A stretch of 64,000 bases of DNA from Hungatella effluvii (GTDB lineage: Bacteria > Bacillota > Clostridia > Lachnospirales > Lachnospiraceae): NCBI RefSeq assembly GCF_003201875.1, contig NZ_QJKD01000004.1, forward strand, positions 310,001 through 374,000. Reading direction: 5' to 3'. The translations under genes were made by a program, and so were the position numbers. This document shows, in pieces, positions 17,636 to 25,897 of the stretch (its first letter is position 1; every line of letters begins with the position of its first letter). The notes under the pieces were generated by a model. It searched no databases. It was given only the letters and a program-made list of their open reading frames with translations, and was not told the origin of the DNA.

Positions 17636-17665
17636 CATGAAAATGTAGAGGAGGAAACAACAATT

Positions 17666-18568
17666 ATGAAGAAGAGAGTTATGGTAATGGCGGCAGCCCT
17701 GGGGCTGATGGCAATGGTATCCGGGTGTTCCGGACAGGCGGCCGGTAATACGGCGGCGGAGACTGCAGAAACGACTGGGAAAGCGGCGGATACGACGGCA
17801 GCGGAGGCTGATGCGGATACCAGTGCGGATACGAATGCACCCGAGGCGGAGGCTTCTTTAGCAGGAGCCGCGGGCAGTACATTTACAGTAGGATTTGATC
17901 AGGAATTTCCGCCCATGGGGTTTGTGGGCGATGATGGAGAGTATACCGGTTTTGACCTGGAGGTGGCGAAGGTGGTCGCTGAACGTCTCGGACTGGAGTT
18001 TGTTCCCCAGCCGGTTGACTGGGCGGCAAAGGATATGGAGCTGGAGTCCGGTAATATTGACTGTATCTGGAACGGATTTACCATGACAGGCCGTGAGGAC
18101 GATTATACATGGTCGGAAGCCTATATGGCGAATCAGCAGGTATTTGTGGTGACTGCGGAGTCCGGCATCAAGACTCTGGCGGATTTGGCCGGAAAGGTAG
18201 TGGAGGTTCAGGCGGAGTCCTCCGCGGAAGCGGCATTAAAAGATGATCCGGATCTGACGGGAACATTTGGAACGCTTCAGACGACACCGGACTATAATAC
18301 AGCCTTTATGGATTTACAGATGGGAGCGGTCGATGCCATCGCCATGGACGAGGTAGTAGCCCGTTTCCAGATCGAGCAGAGACAGGTTGATTTCATCGTA
18401 TTGGATGAGACGCTTGCCGCGGAAAACTATGCGGTTGGATTCAAGAAGGGAAATGACACCTTAAAGGATCAGGTTCAGGAACAGCTGGAAGCACTGGCGG
18501 CAGACGGCACTCTGGCGAAGATATCCGAGAAGTGGTTTGATAAAGATATTACAACGATTGGTAAATAG
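17666..18568 (+). CDS. Polar amino-acid ABC transporter binding lipoprotein
   Basis: Solute-binding protein family 3, 300 aa. The lipobox is MVSG-Cys21, then an acidic Ala/Thr/Glu linker (about 22-72), then the SBP_bac_3 fold starting FTVGFDQEFPPMGFVGDDGEYTGFD, whose TGFD-x-E segment is typical of cystine/glutamine/arginine binders. The start is ATG at 17666 behind GAGGAGGA. It is the first gene of a three-gene importer. The amino acid cannot be fixed from sequence alone. Confidence 0.93.
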   Translation: MKKRVMVMAAALGLMAMVSGCSGQAAGNTAAETAETTGKAADTTAAEADADTSADTNAPEAEASLAGAAGSTFTVGFDQEFPPMGFVGDDGEYTGFDLEVAKVVAERLGLEFVPQPVDWAAKDMELESGNIDCIWNGFTMTGREDDYTWSEAYMANQQVFVVTAESGIKTLADLAGKVVEVQAESSAEAALKDDPDLTGTFGTLQTTPDYNTAFMDLQMGAVDAIAMDEVVARFQIEQRQVDFIVLDETLAAENYAVGFKKGNDTLKDQVQEQLEALAADGTLAKISEKWFDKDITTIGK

Positions 18569-18583
18569 AGACAGGGGAAGACC

Positions 18584-19234
18584 ATGACTTTAACGAAGAT
18601 TTTTTCACAGCTGGCAGGAGGCATGTGGATCAGCATCCAGATATTTTTTGTGACGCTTATTTTTTCCCTGCCTCTGGGACTTTTCATATCCTTTGGCAGG
18701 ATGTCGAAAAATCCTGTAATCAGAACCATTGTAAAATTTTATATTTCAGTCATGAGAGGGACCCCTCTGATGCTGCAGCTGATGGTGGTTTATTTCGGCC
18801 CATACTATCTGTTCAAAATCAAAGTGGGGAATAATTACCGCCTCTGGGCGGCCTTTATCGGATTTGTCGTCAACTATGCGGCATATTTTGCGGAGATATA
18901 CCGGAGCGGGATCCAGTCCATGCCGGTTGGCCAGTATGAGGCGGCGAAGCTGCTGGGATATTCGAAGACACAGACATTTTTCCGGATTATATTTCCGCAG
19001 GTGATGAAACGGATTCTCCCCTCGGTAACGAACGAGGTCATCACGCTGGTCAAGGACACCTCCCTGGCATTTACCATCAGCGTCCTGGAGATGTTTGCGG
19101 TGGCAAAGGCGCTGGCATCCTCCCAGACAAGTCTGATTCCGTTTGTGGCGGCGGGCCTGTTCTACTACATATTTAATCTGCTGGTGGCTGTCATTATGGA
19201 AACCGTGGAAAAACGGCTGAATTACTATCAATAA
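18584..19234 (+). CDS. Polar amino-acid ABC transporter permease
   Basis: HisM/GlnP-type permease of 216 aa with about five membrane segments. The family hallmarks are the [10 protein letters not shown] segment near the N-terminus and the EAA loop [16 protein letters not shown]. It forms a homodimeric channel with the ATPase encoded next. Confidence 0.93.
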   Translation: MTLTKIFSQLAGGMWISIQIFFVTLIFSLPLGLFISFGRMSKNPVIRTIVKFYISVMRGTPLMLQLMVVYFGPYYLFKIKVGNNYRLWAAFIGFVVNYAAYFAEIYRSGIQSMPVGQYEAAKLLGYSKTQTFFRIIFPQVMKRILPSVTNEVITLVKDTSLAFTISVLEMFAVAKALASSQTSLIPFVAAGLFYYIFNLLVAVIMETVEKRLNYYQ

Positions 19235-19250
19235 GGGGAGGAGAAACCAT

Positions 19251-20030
19251 ATGTATCTGCTGGAAATGAACCATATCAAGAAATCATTTGACGGCCAGGG
19301 CGTACTGAAAGACATCTCCTTAGCGGTAGAGGAAGGCGAGATTGTCTCCATTATCGGTCCGTCCGGATCGGGCAAGTCCACGCTGCTTCGCTGTGCGACG
19401 ATGCTGGAGCGGATGGACAGCGGCGAGCTGCTGTACCTGGGCGAAAAGGCGGCCTGGAACGGCCCTGATGGAACCGCCGTCTATGCGGGAAAGGAAAAAC
19501 AAAAGGAAATCCAGGGAAATTACGGCCTCGTTTTCCAGAATTTTAACTTATTTCCCCATTACAATGTGCTGAAAAATATCATCGACGCGCCGATCCATGT
19601 GCAGAAGCGAAAATCTGAGGAGGCAGTCCGCGAAGCGTACGACCTGCTTCGCAAGATGGGACTGGAGGACAAGGCGGAGGCGTACCCCTGCCAGCTCTCC
19701 GGCGGCCAGTGCCAGCGTGTTGCCATCGCAAGGGCTCTCGCCTTAAACCCCAAGATCCTGTTCTTTGACGAGCCCACCTCTGCACTGGACCCGGAGCTTA
19801 CGGGCGAGGTACTGAAGGTGATTCGTTCTCTGGCCGATTTACAAATCACCATGGTAATCGTGACTCATGAGATGGCATTTGCCAGAGACATCTCGGACCG
19901 CGTCATCTTCATGGCTGACGGACTGATCGTGGAAGAGGGGACACCGGAGGAGGTTTTTGCCTCCAATAATGAGCGCACGCAGAACTTTCTTGGCCGGTAC
20001 GGCGATGGATATGGTTCTCTCAAAAATTAA
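19251..20030 (+). CDS. Polar amino-acid ABC transporter ATPase (GlnQ type)
   Basis: ATPase of 259 aa with Walker [11 protein letters not shown]-loop [11 protein letters not shown], signature [15 protein letters not shown] (Cys replaces the more usual Gln), Walker [15 protein letters not shown] and switch His in VTHEM. It energises the importer of the two preceding genes. The start is ATG at 19251 behind AGGGGAGGAG. No terminator is evident between it and the following lipoprotein. Confidence 0.94.
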   Translation: MYLLEMNHIKKSFDGQGVLKDISLAVEEGEIVSIIGPSGSGKSTLLRCATMLERMDSGELLYLGEKAAWNGPDGTAVYAGKEKQKEIQGNYGLVFQNFNLFPHYNVLKNIIDAPIHVQKRKSEEAVREAYDLLRKMGLEDKAEAYPCQLSGGQCQRVAIARALALNPKILFFDEPTSALDPELTGEVLKVIRSLADLQITMVIVTHEMAFARDISDRVIFMADGLIVEEGTPEEVFASNNERTQNFLGRYGDGYGSLKN

Positions 20031-20122
20031 GAAAAAAGCAAAGTAATTTTCACAATCGGATGATATACTATGAGCACTTGATAAAGCTACTTATGGTATA
20101 TAGCAGAAAGAAGAGGATGCGA

Positions 20123-20773
20123 ATGAAACGAACACTGATTGTGATAATGGCGCTCTGTGCTGCCCTTGCTTTTACGGCCTGCGGAAAATCTTCCGGTAAT
20201 ACAGAGACGACACCGGTACCCACCACAGCGGAACCGGAGACGAAGGAACCGGCGACAACACCTGCCGCGACGCTGGAGGCGCCGGGCAGCACTGCGGAGT
20301 TTAAGATTTTAACATGCAATGTGGAATCGGTATCGGATACGCTGGAGGACATGACGGTCAAAAACGGCGATACGGAAGTGAAATTTAACTTAAACGGCGT
20401 GGTGATCGAGACCACCTATGAGCTGAAGGAGGGAATCCCCGTCTCTATTATTTACAAGGGAGAGATCTCCGGTGACGACGCCGCTAATGCAAAGATCGTA
20501 CTGGTGCTGGATGCCCAGGAGAACATGGAAGTGAAGACCATGACCGGAAGCGTAACGGATCAGGCCATGAGCAGCTTTACGATCCGGGACGATAAAGGGG
20601 AAGAAACTGGCTTCTTAAAAGATAACTGCGAGGGCCTTAATACCGGCGTTCTCGGCCAGGCCACAGACGACAGCAATGGCAGCGGCGCCATGGTAAAAGT
20701 AACGTATGTGACAGTGACCTACGATGCGGGCAGCGAGTCCAATTTCCCGCTTAAAGTAGAGTCCGCCAAATAG
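20123..20773 (+). CDS. Lipoprotein of unknown function
   Basis: A 216-aa lipoprotein. The signal MKRTLIVIMALCAALAF ends at lipobox FTA-Cys, followed by a Thr/Pro/Glu linker. The mature part (about 55-216) looks like a small all-beta domain of two similar halves (FKILTCNVESVSDTLEDMTVKNGD and VKTMTGSVTDQAMSSFTIRDDKG), possibly a duplicated OB-like or beta-sandwich repeat. I do not recognise a named family. The ATG at 20123 follows AGAAGAGGA; the frame extends upstream to 20060 without a ribosome site. Confidence 0.8.
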   Translation: MKRTLIVIMALCAALAFTACGKSSGNTETTPVPTTAEPETKEPATTPAATLEAPGSTAEFKILTCNVESVSDTLEDMTVKNGDTEVKFNLNGVVIETTYELKEGIPVSIIYKGEISGDDAANAKIVLVLDAQENMEVKTMTGSVTDQAMSSFTIRDDKGEETGFLKDNCEGLNTGVLGQATDDSNGSGAMVKVTYVTVTYDAGSESNFPLKVESAK

Positions 20774-20791
20774 ATTTTAATGTATCCAGCT

Positions 20792-20799
20792 GAAAATCA
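20792..20799 (+). repeat. 8-bp direct repeat, left (target-site duplication)
   Basis: GAAAATCA immediately precedes the long inverted repeat and is repeated at 21090-21097 directly after it, in the same orientation. This is the signature left by cut-and-paste transposition. Confidence 0.65.
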
Positions 20800-21089
20800 G
20801 TTACAGTAAACTCCCCGTCTGGGGCACCGCAGCCCTGTTCGGCCAGGTTGGCTTCCTCAGCCTTTCCAGTTCCGGTTTCGGGCATAAGAAGTTCTAAACG
20901 TGCAGAATTTTTCTAAAAACCAGAGGAAATGCCTAAACTCGCGTTCGCTCAGACAGGTGGGCATTTCCCCTGAACGAAAAATTTTGCGCGTTAAGAACTT
21001 CTAATACCCTGCAAAGTCACAGGAAAGGCTGAGGAAGCCAACCTGGCCGAACAGGGCTGCGGTGCCCCGGACGGGGAGTGTACTGCAAC
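20800..21089. mobile_element. 290-bp palindromic MITE-like element
   Basis: The two halves are inverted copies in a single register: base n pairs with base 41889-n from the outer ends through most of the element. The outer arms 20804-20867 and 21022-21085 match at 62 of 64 positions. After a weak 13-bp stretch, inner arms 20881-20913 and 20976-21008 match in the same register, and an apical hairpin (GGAAATGCC/GGGCATTTCC region) closes it. No open reading frame of note lies inside. The ends GTTACAGTA and TACTGCAAC are terminal inverted repeats, and 8-bp direct repeats flank it. It is best read as a non-autonomous miniature inverted-repeat element. The transposase family that moved it is not identifiable here. 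Confidence 0.75.
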
Positions 21090-21097
21090 GAAAATCA
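21090..21097 (+). repeat. 8-bp direct repeat, right (target-site duplication)
   Basis: Second copy of GAAAATCA, adjoining the right end of the palindromic element. Confidence 0.65.
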
Positions 21098-21281
21098 CCG
21101 GATTTACAGGCTTTTTTGATAAAAGGCTTGCAAATTCGGGATTTTCATGTAAAATAAGAGAGATGAGAGACGGGGCCTTATGAGCCCTGTTTTGTGTGAG
21201 CGGAAACTCCCGCAGCGGGTGCCTGCTCACTGGAAATAATGACAGAGCGAGCGGCGGTTATAAGAAAGGAATTTATTGGGA

Positions 21282-22922
21282 ATGATTAGTGCGAATAATG
21301 TAACCTTACGTATTGGCAAGAAGGCATTGTTTGAAGATGTAAATATTAAATTTACGGAAGGCAACTGCTACGGCATGATCGGTGCCAATGGTGCAGGAAA
21401 ATCAACGTTTTTAAGAATTTTATCAGGACAGCTGGAGCCGACGAGCGGCGATATTGTGATGACACCTGGCCAGCGTCTTTCCTTCCTCCAGCAGGACCAC
21501 TTTAAATATGACGAGTACCAGGTTCTGGACACCGTTATCATGGGAAATGCCAGACTGTATGAGATTATGAAAGAAAAAGATGCCATCTATATGAAGGAAG
21601 AATTCACAGATGAAGACGGCATTAAGGCGGCTGAACTGGAAGGCGAGTTTGCCTCCATGGACGGCTGGGAAGCGGAGTCCGACGCGGCCAACCTATTAAA
21701 CGGCCTTGGAATCGAGACAGAGTTTCACTACAAATATATGAAGGAATTAAACGGCGCCCAGAAGGTAAAGGTACTGCTTGCCCAGGCGTTATTCGGCAAC
21801 CCGGATATCCTGCTTCTCGACGAGCCGACGAACCATTTAGACCTCGACGCCATCGCATGGCTGGAGGAGTTCCTGATTAACTTTGAAAACACGGTAATTG
21901 TGGTATCCCATGACCGTTATTTCTTAAATAAAGTCTGCACCCAGATCGCGGATATCGACTACGGCAAGATTCAGCTGTATGCCGGTAACTATGATTTCTG
22001 GTATGAGTCCAGCCAGCTGATGGTGAAGCAGATGAAAGAGGCGAACCGGAAGAAGGAAGAGAAGATCAAGGAGCTGCAGGAATTTATCCAGCGTTTCTCC
22101 GCCAATGCTTCCAAGTCCAAGCAGGCGACTTCCAGAAAACGTGCTCTTGAAAAGATTGAATTGGATGATATCAAGCCATCCAGCCGTAAATATCCGTATA
22201 TTGATTTCCGCCCGGCCCGTGAGATCGGAAACGAAGTGCTGACCGTACAGAATTTATCCAAGACGATCGACGGCGTGAAGGTGCTTGACAATATCTCTTT
22301 TATCTTAAACAGAGAAGATAAGGTAGCTCTGGTTGGCCCCAACGAGCAGGCGAAGACGGTTCTGTTCAAGATTCTTTCCGGCGAGATGGAACCGGATGAA
22401 GGCGATTATAAGTGGGGACTTACCACGAGCCAGTGCTATTTCCCGAAGGACAACAGCGCGGAGTTCAACAACGATGATACCATCGTGGACTGGCTGACAC
22501 AGTACTCCCCTGAAAAGGAAGCGACCTATGTCCGCGGATTCCTGGGACGTATGCTGTTTGCGGGAGAGGATGGCGTGAAGAAGGTCCGTGTCTTATCCGG
22601 TGGTGAAAAGGTCCGCTGTATGCTTTCCAAGCTAATGATCTCCGGCGCCAACGTGCTGATGCTCGACGAGCCGACCGACCATTTAGACATGGAGTCCATC
22701 ACAGCGTTAAACAACGGCCTGGTGAAGTTCCAGGGCGTGCTGCTCTTCTCCTCCCGTGACCATCAGATCGTGGAGACGACCGCTAACCGTATCATGGAGA
22801 TCGTGAACGGCCAGCTGATCGATAAGATCACCACGTACGACGAGTACCTGGCCAGCGATGAGATGGCGCGTAAGAGACAGGTATTTACACTGACCGATGA
22901 GCAGATGCAGGAGAATGAATAA
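21282..22922 (+). CDS. ABC-F protein, YkpA type
   Basis: Soluble duplicated ATPase of the ABC-F family, 546 aa, very like Bacillus YkpA as I recall it (for example GNCYGMIGANGAGKSTFL and NYDFWYESSQL). ABC-F proteins act on the ribosome, where they relieve stalling or protect from antibiotics. The first half is canonical: Walker A GANGAGKS, DEPTNHLD, VSHDRYF. The second half is degenerate: the P-loop reads GPNEQAKTV, Walker B is followed by DEPTDHLD, and the switch region is FSSRDHQ, with Arg at the usual His position. The start is ATG at 21282 behind AAGAAAGGA (TTG at 21276 is an alternative). Confidence 0.9.
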   Translation: MISANNVTLRIGKKALFEDVNIKFTEGNCYGMIGANGAGKSTFLRILSGQLEPTSGDIVMTPGQRLSFLQQDHFKYDEYQVLDTVIMGNARLYEIMKEKDAIYMKEEFTDEDGIKAAELEGEFASMDGWEAESDAANLLNGLGIETEFHYKYMKELNGAQKVKVLLAQALFGNPDILLLDEPTNHLDLDAIAWLEEFLINFENTVIVVSHDRYFLNKVCTQIADIDYGKIQLYAGNYDFWYESSQLMVKQMKEANRKKEEKIKELQEFIQRFSANASKSKQATSRKRALEKIELDDIKPSSRKYPYIDFRPAREIGNEVLTVQNLSKTIDGVKVLDNISFILNREDKVALVGPNEQAKTVLFKILSGEMEPDEGDYKWGLTTSQCYFPKDNSAEFNNDDTIVDWLTQYSPEKEATYVRGFLGRMLFAGEDGVKKVRVLSGGEKVRCMLSKLMISGANVLMLDEPTDHLDMESITALNNGLVKFQGVLLFSSRDHQIVETTANRIMEIVNGQLIDKITTYDEYLASDEMARKRQVFTLTDEQMQENE

Positions 22923-22958
22923 AGTAAGTGAATAAAGTAAGACTTATCATAAAGTAAA

Positions 22959-22995
22959 GAATCGCCTGGGGATTATCTCTCCAGGCGATTCTTCC
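22959..22995. terminator. Bidirectional terminator between convergent genes
   Basis: An 11-bp perfect stem (22959-22969 with 22981-22991) lies between two convergent genes. T-rich sequence follows on the minus strand, and TTCC on the plus strand. Confidence 0.7.
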
Positions 22996-23004
22996 GTTTG
23001 AATG

Positions 23005-24348
23005 CTATTCCTTGACAATGGCGTTTGGATAGATCCACTCCATCCTCTTATCCGGAAAATGATCATCCAGGAAGTAATCGATGGAATTGGAGGCGTTCCG
23101 GCCCGTCTGCCGGTCCGAGTAGCGCGCCAGTGCCATGGCTGAAATCACGATGTTTACCGTCATGAAGACGATCATGCACCAGCTTAATAATTTCCCCGCC
23201 TTGACCGGAACCCGTTCGATGAGACCCGAGATGCGCGGATAAAGAAGCTTGATCCAGATGACAGCTGCCAAACCCCAGAAGAAGCAGTACAACAGGTTGA
23301 TTCTTCCCCCCAGGTTGAAGGGCAGTTTACTGTAATCCCAGAATACGGTGCCGAAGGCAATCTCCGTGAACACGCTGCAGATGTACTCATAGGCGCCGCC
23401 TACCACGGTACCGAATAGGAAAATATACCGATCGTCACGGTCCTTATACTTGTGAAGCATCATGGTGAGGACCACAACGCCCAGCCCCCACACGACGCTG
23501 AAGGGTCCATAGACCACGCTGCTGCGGCTCATCAGGATTCCGGAGGTGACGTAGCAGAAGATCGTCTCAGTGATATCTCCGAGGAATGCTCCGATAAAGA
23601 ACAGCCATACGAGCTTATGGAACGAACAGCCGTCGGCGAAGACAGCTGGAGCTGCCTCGCAGGAACGTGTTTTTGCGCGGGAGACGGAGTCAGTGTCAGC
23701 TGCAGTACTTTCCGGCGCTGCTCCGGGATGGGCCTTAGCCATTCGCCGTTCGATCCGGGTAAAGATGGCGCGTGCCAGCCTGTTGGAAATCTGCTGCATT
23801 CCCTCGGCCAGCTCTTCCACGCGGGTGTTGTATTTCTGCACCTGGAAGACCACTCCGAGTACGCTGATAAAATCTATGGCCAGGATGACGAGACCGGCGA
23901 TGAGGATAATCTGTCCGGCCAGCGCTGGAACCCGGCTGATGACCATATGGATCAGTGGATGAATAAAACGGAGAGTAAGCGCCGCTCCCACGCCCCAAAG
24001 GGCTGAAAATGGGATACAGACGTAACCGCCCAGATTGTATTTATAATCAGAATAGTCCCACCACCGCTTCTTAAACAGCTTTTCCATCAGCGCCCCGGTA
24101 AAGAACTCCAGGATCGTGGCGATGACGGCGCTTCCGATGGCCAGGAAGACGAGACTCTCTCTCAGAGAACTGAAAAAGGTCAGAATCAGGATCATGCCGA
24201 TTCCGTATACCGGGCAGAGAGGGCCATTTAAGACGCCGCGGTTATAGAAATGCTTCTTTTTCAGAGCCGCATAGGCGATTTCCATGCACCAGCCCAGAAA
24301 TGAATAGATGAAAAAATAAGAGATCAGTTGAAAAAGTGCTTCATTCAT
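23005..24348 (-). CDS. Membrane protein with two PF06541 (CmpB-type) domains
   Basis: A 447-aa integral membrane protein. Two homologous halves are visible: about residues 5-170, beginning FFIYSFLGWCMEIAYAALKKK, and about 240-410, beginning FFIGAFLGDITETIFCYVTSG. Each contains a NRGVLNGPLCPVYGIG or SRSSVVYGPFSVVWGLG segment and a WDYS motif. They match PF06541 ('putative ABC-transporter type IV'), a family common in Lachnospiraceae with no proven function. A polar linker (about 200-235) separates the halves. No ATPase is adjacent. The start is ATG at 24348. Confidence 0.8.
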   Translation of the reverse strand: MNEALFQLISYFFIYSFLGWCMEIAYAALKKKHFYNRGVLNGPLCPVYGIGMILILTFFSSLRESLVFLAIGSAVIATILEFFTGALMEKLFKKRWWDYSDYKYNLGGYVCIPFSALWGVGAALTLRFIHPLIHMVISRVPALAGQIILIAGLVILAIDFISVLGVVFQVQKYNTRVEELAEGMQQISNRLARAIFTRIERRMAKAHPGAAPESTAADTDSVSRAKTRSCEAAPAVFADGCSFHKLVWLFFIGAFLGDITETIFCYVTSGILMSRSSVVYGPFSVVWGLGVVVLTMMLHKYKDRDDRYIFLFGTVVGGAYEYICSVFTEIAFGTVFWDYSKLPFNLGGRINLLYCFFWGLAAVIWIKLLYPRISGLIERVPVKAGKLLSWCMIVFMTVNIVISAMALARYSDRQTGRNASNSIDYFLDDHFPDKRMEWIYPNAIVKE

Positions 24349-24375
24349 ATGTACAGATCCTTTCCGCGAACCAAA

Positions 24376-24414
24376 GTATGGGGCTTATGGCATATGATAC
24401 CATAAGCCCCATAC
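24376..24414 (-). terminator. Hairpin after the GH105 gene
   Basis: A perfect 15-bp stem (24376-24390 with 24400-24414), 9-nt loop, lies just beyond the stop of the minus-strand GH105 gene. Only ACTTTGG follows on that strand, so it is a weak terminator or a processing hairpin. Confidence 0.5.
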
Positions 24415-24441
24415 CGTTGCAAGGGAAATGAAACCTGTAAC

Positions 24442-25566
24442 CTACTTCCGCATCAGGATTTCAATATAAGCAAGAATGAGCGGTGCGATGCCCTTCGCTT
24501 CATTTTTTACAATAGGCTCCCGCATATAATATTCAAAGGTGCCTTCCCGGTTCTCGGTGTTGCCGAGGCCGGCTACGAGGCAGATGCCATCCAGCTGTAA
24601 TTCGCCGTTTTCTTCGGAGAGATACTTATCGCAGATGCCCTGGAATGCCTTTTCGCCGAATGGAAGATATGTGTCCGGCAGATAGCCCAGACGGACGCTC
24701 TTCATGATCGCGTAGGCGAAAATGGCGGAACCGGAGGTCTCTAAGTAATTGGGACTGATGCCGCCGCGGTTCACGACCTGATACCACATGCCGGTCGTTT
24801 CGTCCTGGTAAGGAAGCATGGCGTCAATCAGTTCCCGGTATATGGTGTTTAATTCGGTGCGCTGTTCCATTAAGGAATCCGGCATGATTTCCATGGTGTC
24901 GATGAGGGCCATGGAGAACCAGCCCAGCGCGCGGAGCCAGAAGTTATCGGAGAGTCCGGTCACCCTGTCGCACCAGAACATCTTCCGGGAATCGTCATAG
25001 GCGTGGTAGTAAAGGCCATTCAGCGGTTCCCGCATCAGCTGCCGGACATTTTTAAACTGATCGATAATGTCCATGCAGTTTTTGCAGTCATTGTATTCTA
25101 CTTCATACTGCATATAGAAAGGAAGCGCCATGTAGAGCCCGTCCAGCCAGATCTGGTTGGGGTAGATCAGCTTGTGCCAGAAGTTGCCGGTAGAGGTGCG
25201 GGGCTGGCCGAGGATCTGGCTGTGCACGGTGTCGATTCCCTTCCGGTATTTCTCTTTTCCGGTCAGCTTATATAAATCGAACAGGGTCTTGCCTGCATTT
25301 ACATTGTCCAGATTATATTCTTCCGGGTCGTAGGAAACAATGGAGCCGTCCTCGCGGACGAAGTGATCGATGAAATGATCGGCGAATTCTAAGTATCTGC
25401 TGTTTTCTGTAATGTGGTAGAGTTCGAGAATGGCCTTGATCATGCAGCCATCCATATAGTTCCATTTAGCCGGAGCCGATGCATCGCTCTCTTCCTTATA
25501 CCAGATCGGTGATTCAGGGGTACTCTGATCTAATAATTGATGAATATAGCGGTCCAGTATTTCCAT
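24442..25566 (-). CDS. Glycoside hydrolase family 105 (unsaturated rhamnogalacturonyl hydrolase)
   Basis: A 374-aa (alpha/alpha)6-barrel protein of the YteR/YesR family without a signal peptide. The family pattern WLDGLYMALPF carries the catalytic Asp, and DNFWLRALGWFSMALID and GMWYQVV are typical. It hydrolyses the unsaturated uronyl residue that pectate or rhamnogalacturonan lyases leave on oligosaccharides. The divergent ABC importer is probably its supplier. The start is ATG at 25566 behind AAAAGGAG; a frame extension to 25617 lacks a ribosome site and covers the operator. Confidence 0.9.
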   Translation of the reverse strand: MEILDRYIHQLLDQSTPESPIWYKEESDASAPAKWNYMDGCMIKAILELYHITENSRYLEFADHFIDHFVREDGSIVSYDPEEYNLDNVNAGKTLFDLYKLTGKEKYRKGIDTVHSQILGQPRTSTGNFWHKLIYPNQIWLDGLYMALPFYMQYEVEYNDCKNCMDIIDQFKNVRQLMREPLNGLYYHAYDDSRKMFWCDRVTGLSDNFWLRALGWFSMALIDTMEIMPDSLMEQRTELNTIYRELIDAMLPYQDETTGMWYQVVNRGGISPNYLETSGSAIFAYAIMKSVRLGYLPDTYLPFGEKAFQGICDKYLSEENGELQLDGICLVAGLGNTENREGTFEYYMREPIVKNEAKGIAPLILAYIEILMRK

Positions 25567-25614
25567 ATTGAATACTCCTTTTCTGTATATGAAAAAAATA
25601 AAAGATTGAAAATT

Positions 25615-25624
25615 CAAACGTTTG
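25615..25624. promoter_or_regulatory. LacI-type operator before the GH105 gene
   Basis: The palindrome CAAACGTTTG (minus strand context TGCAAACGTTTGAA) lies 49 bp upstream of the GH105 start. It shares TGCAAAC-TTTG with the site at 25835-25850 in front of the divergent importer, so one regulator may control both units. Confidence 0.55.
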
Positions 25625-25713
25625 CAGTTTCTATTATAATATCATATATTTTAAAAAAATAAAATTAGTAAATATATATAAAAAGTTGATAAAATGATAT
25701 GCATAATACACAA

Positions 25714-25742
25714 TTGACATGGGAAAAGAATGGTGATAAGAT
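25714..25742 (+). promoter_or_regulatory. Promoter of the GH105-linked ABC importer
   Basis: TTGACA (25714-25719), 17 bp, TAAGAT (25737-25742). The transcript would carry the operator at 25835 in its leader, as in the fructoside operon. The rest of the 331-bp gap between the divergent genes is AT-rich and holds only the two operators. Confidence 0.6.
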
Positions 25743-25834
25743 AAAAACATCAACGAGACAATGTATATTTGCTGGCAAAAAGACACAAATGAGGGGCTGG
25801 AATGTAGCAGATATGCATATTTTTAAAAAACAGG

Positions 25835-25850
25835 TTGCAAACCTTTGCAA
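25835..25850. promoter_or_regulatory. LacI-type operator before the binding-protein gene
   Basis: TTGCAAACCTTTGCAA is an inverted repeat with 7-bp arms around CC, 47 bp before the start codon. It resembles the site upstream of GH105. The LacI-type gene at 29351 at the end of this operon is the likely ligand-responsive repressor. Confidence 0.55.
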
Positions 25851-25897
25851 AACAGAGCAATGAGAAAAGCGCCTATGAAAGAAAGGGAGACTGTCTT

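Noticed and set aside
23452..24006. 184-codon plus-strand open frame
   Set aside because: Antisense to the PF06541 gene; no recognisable domain and no ribosome site.
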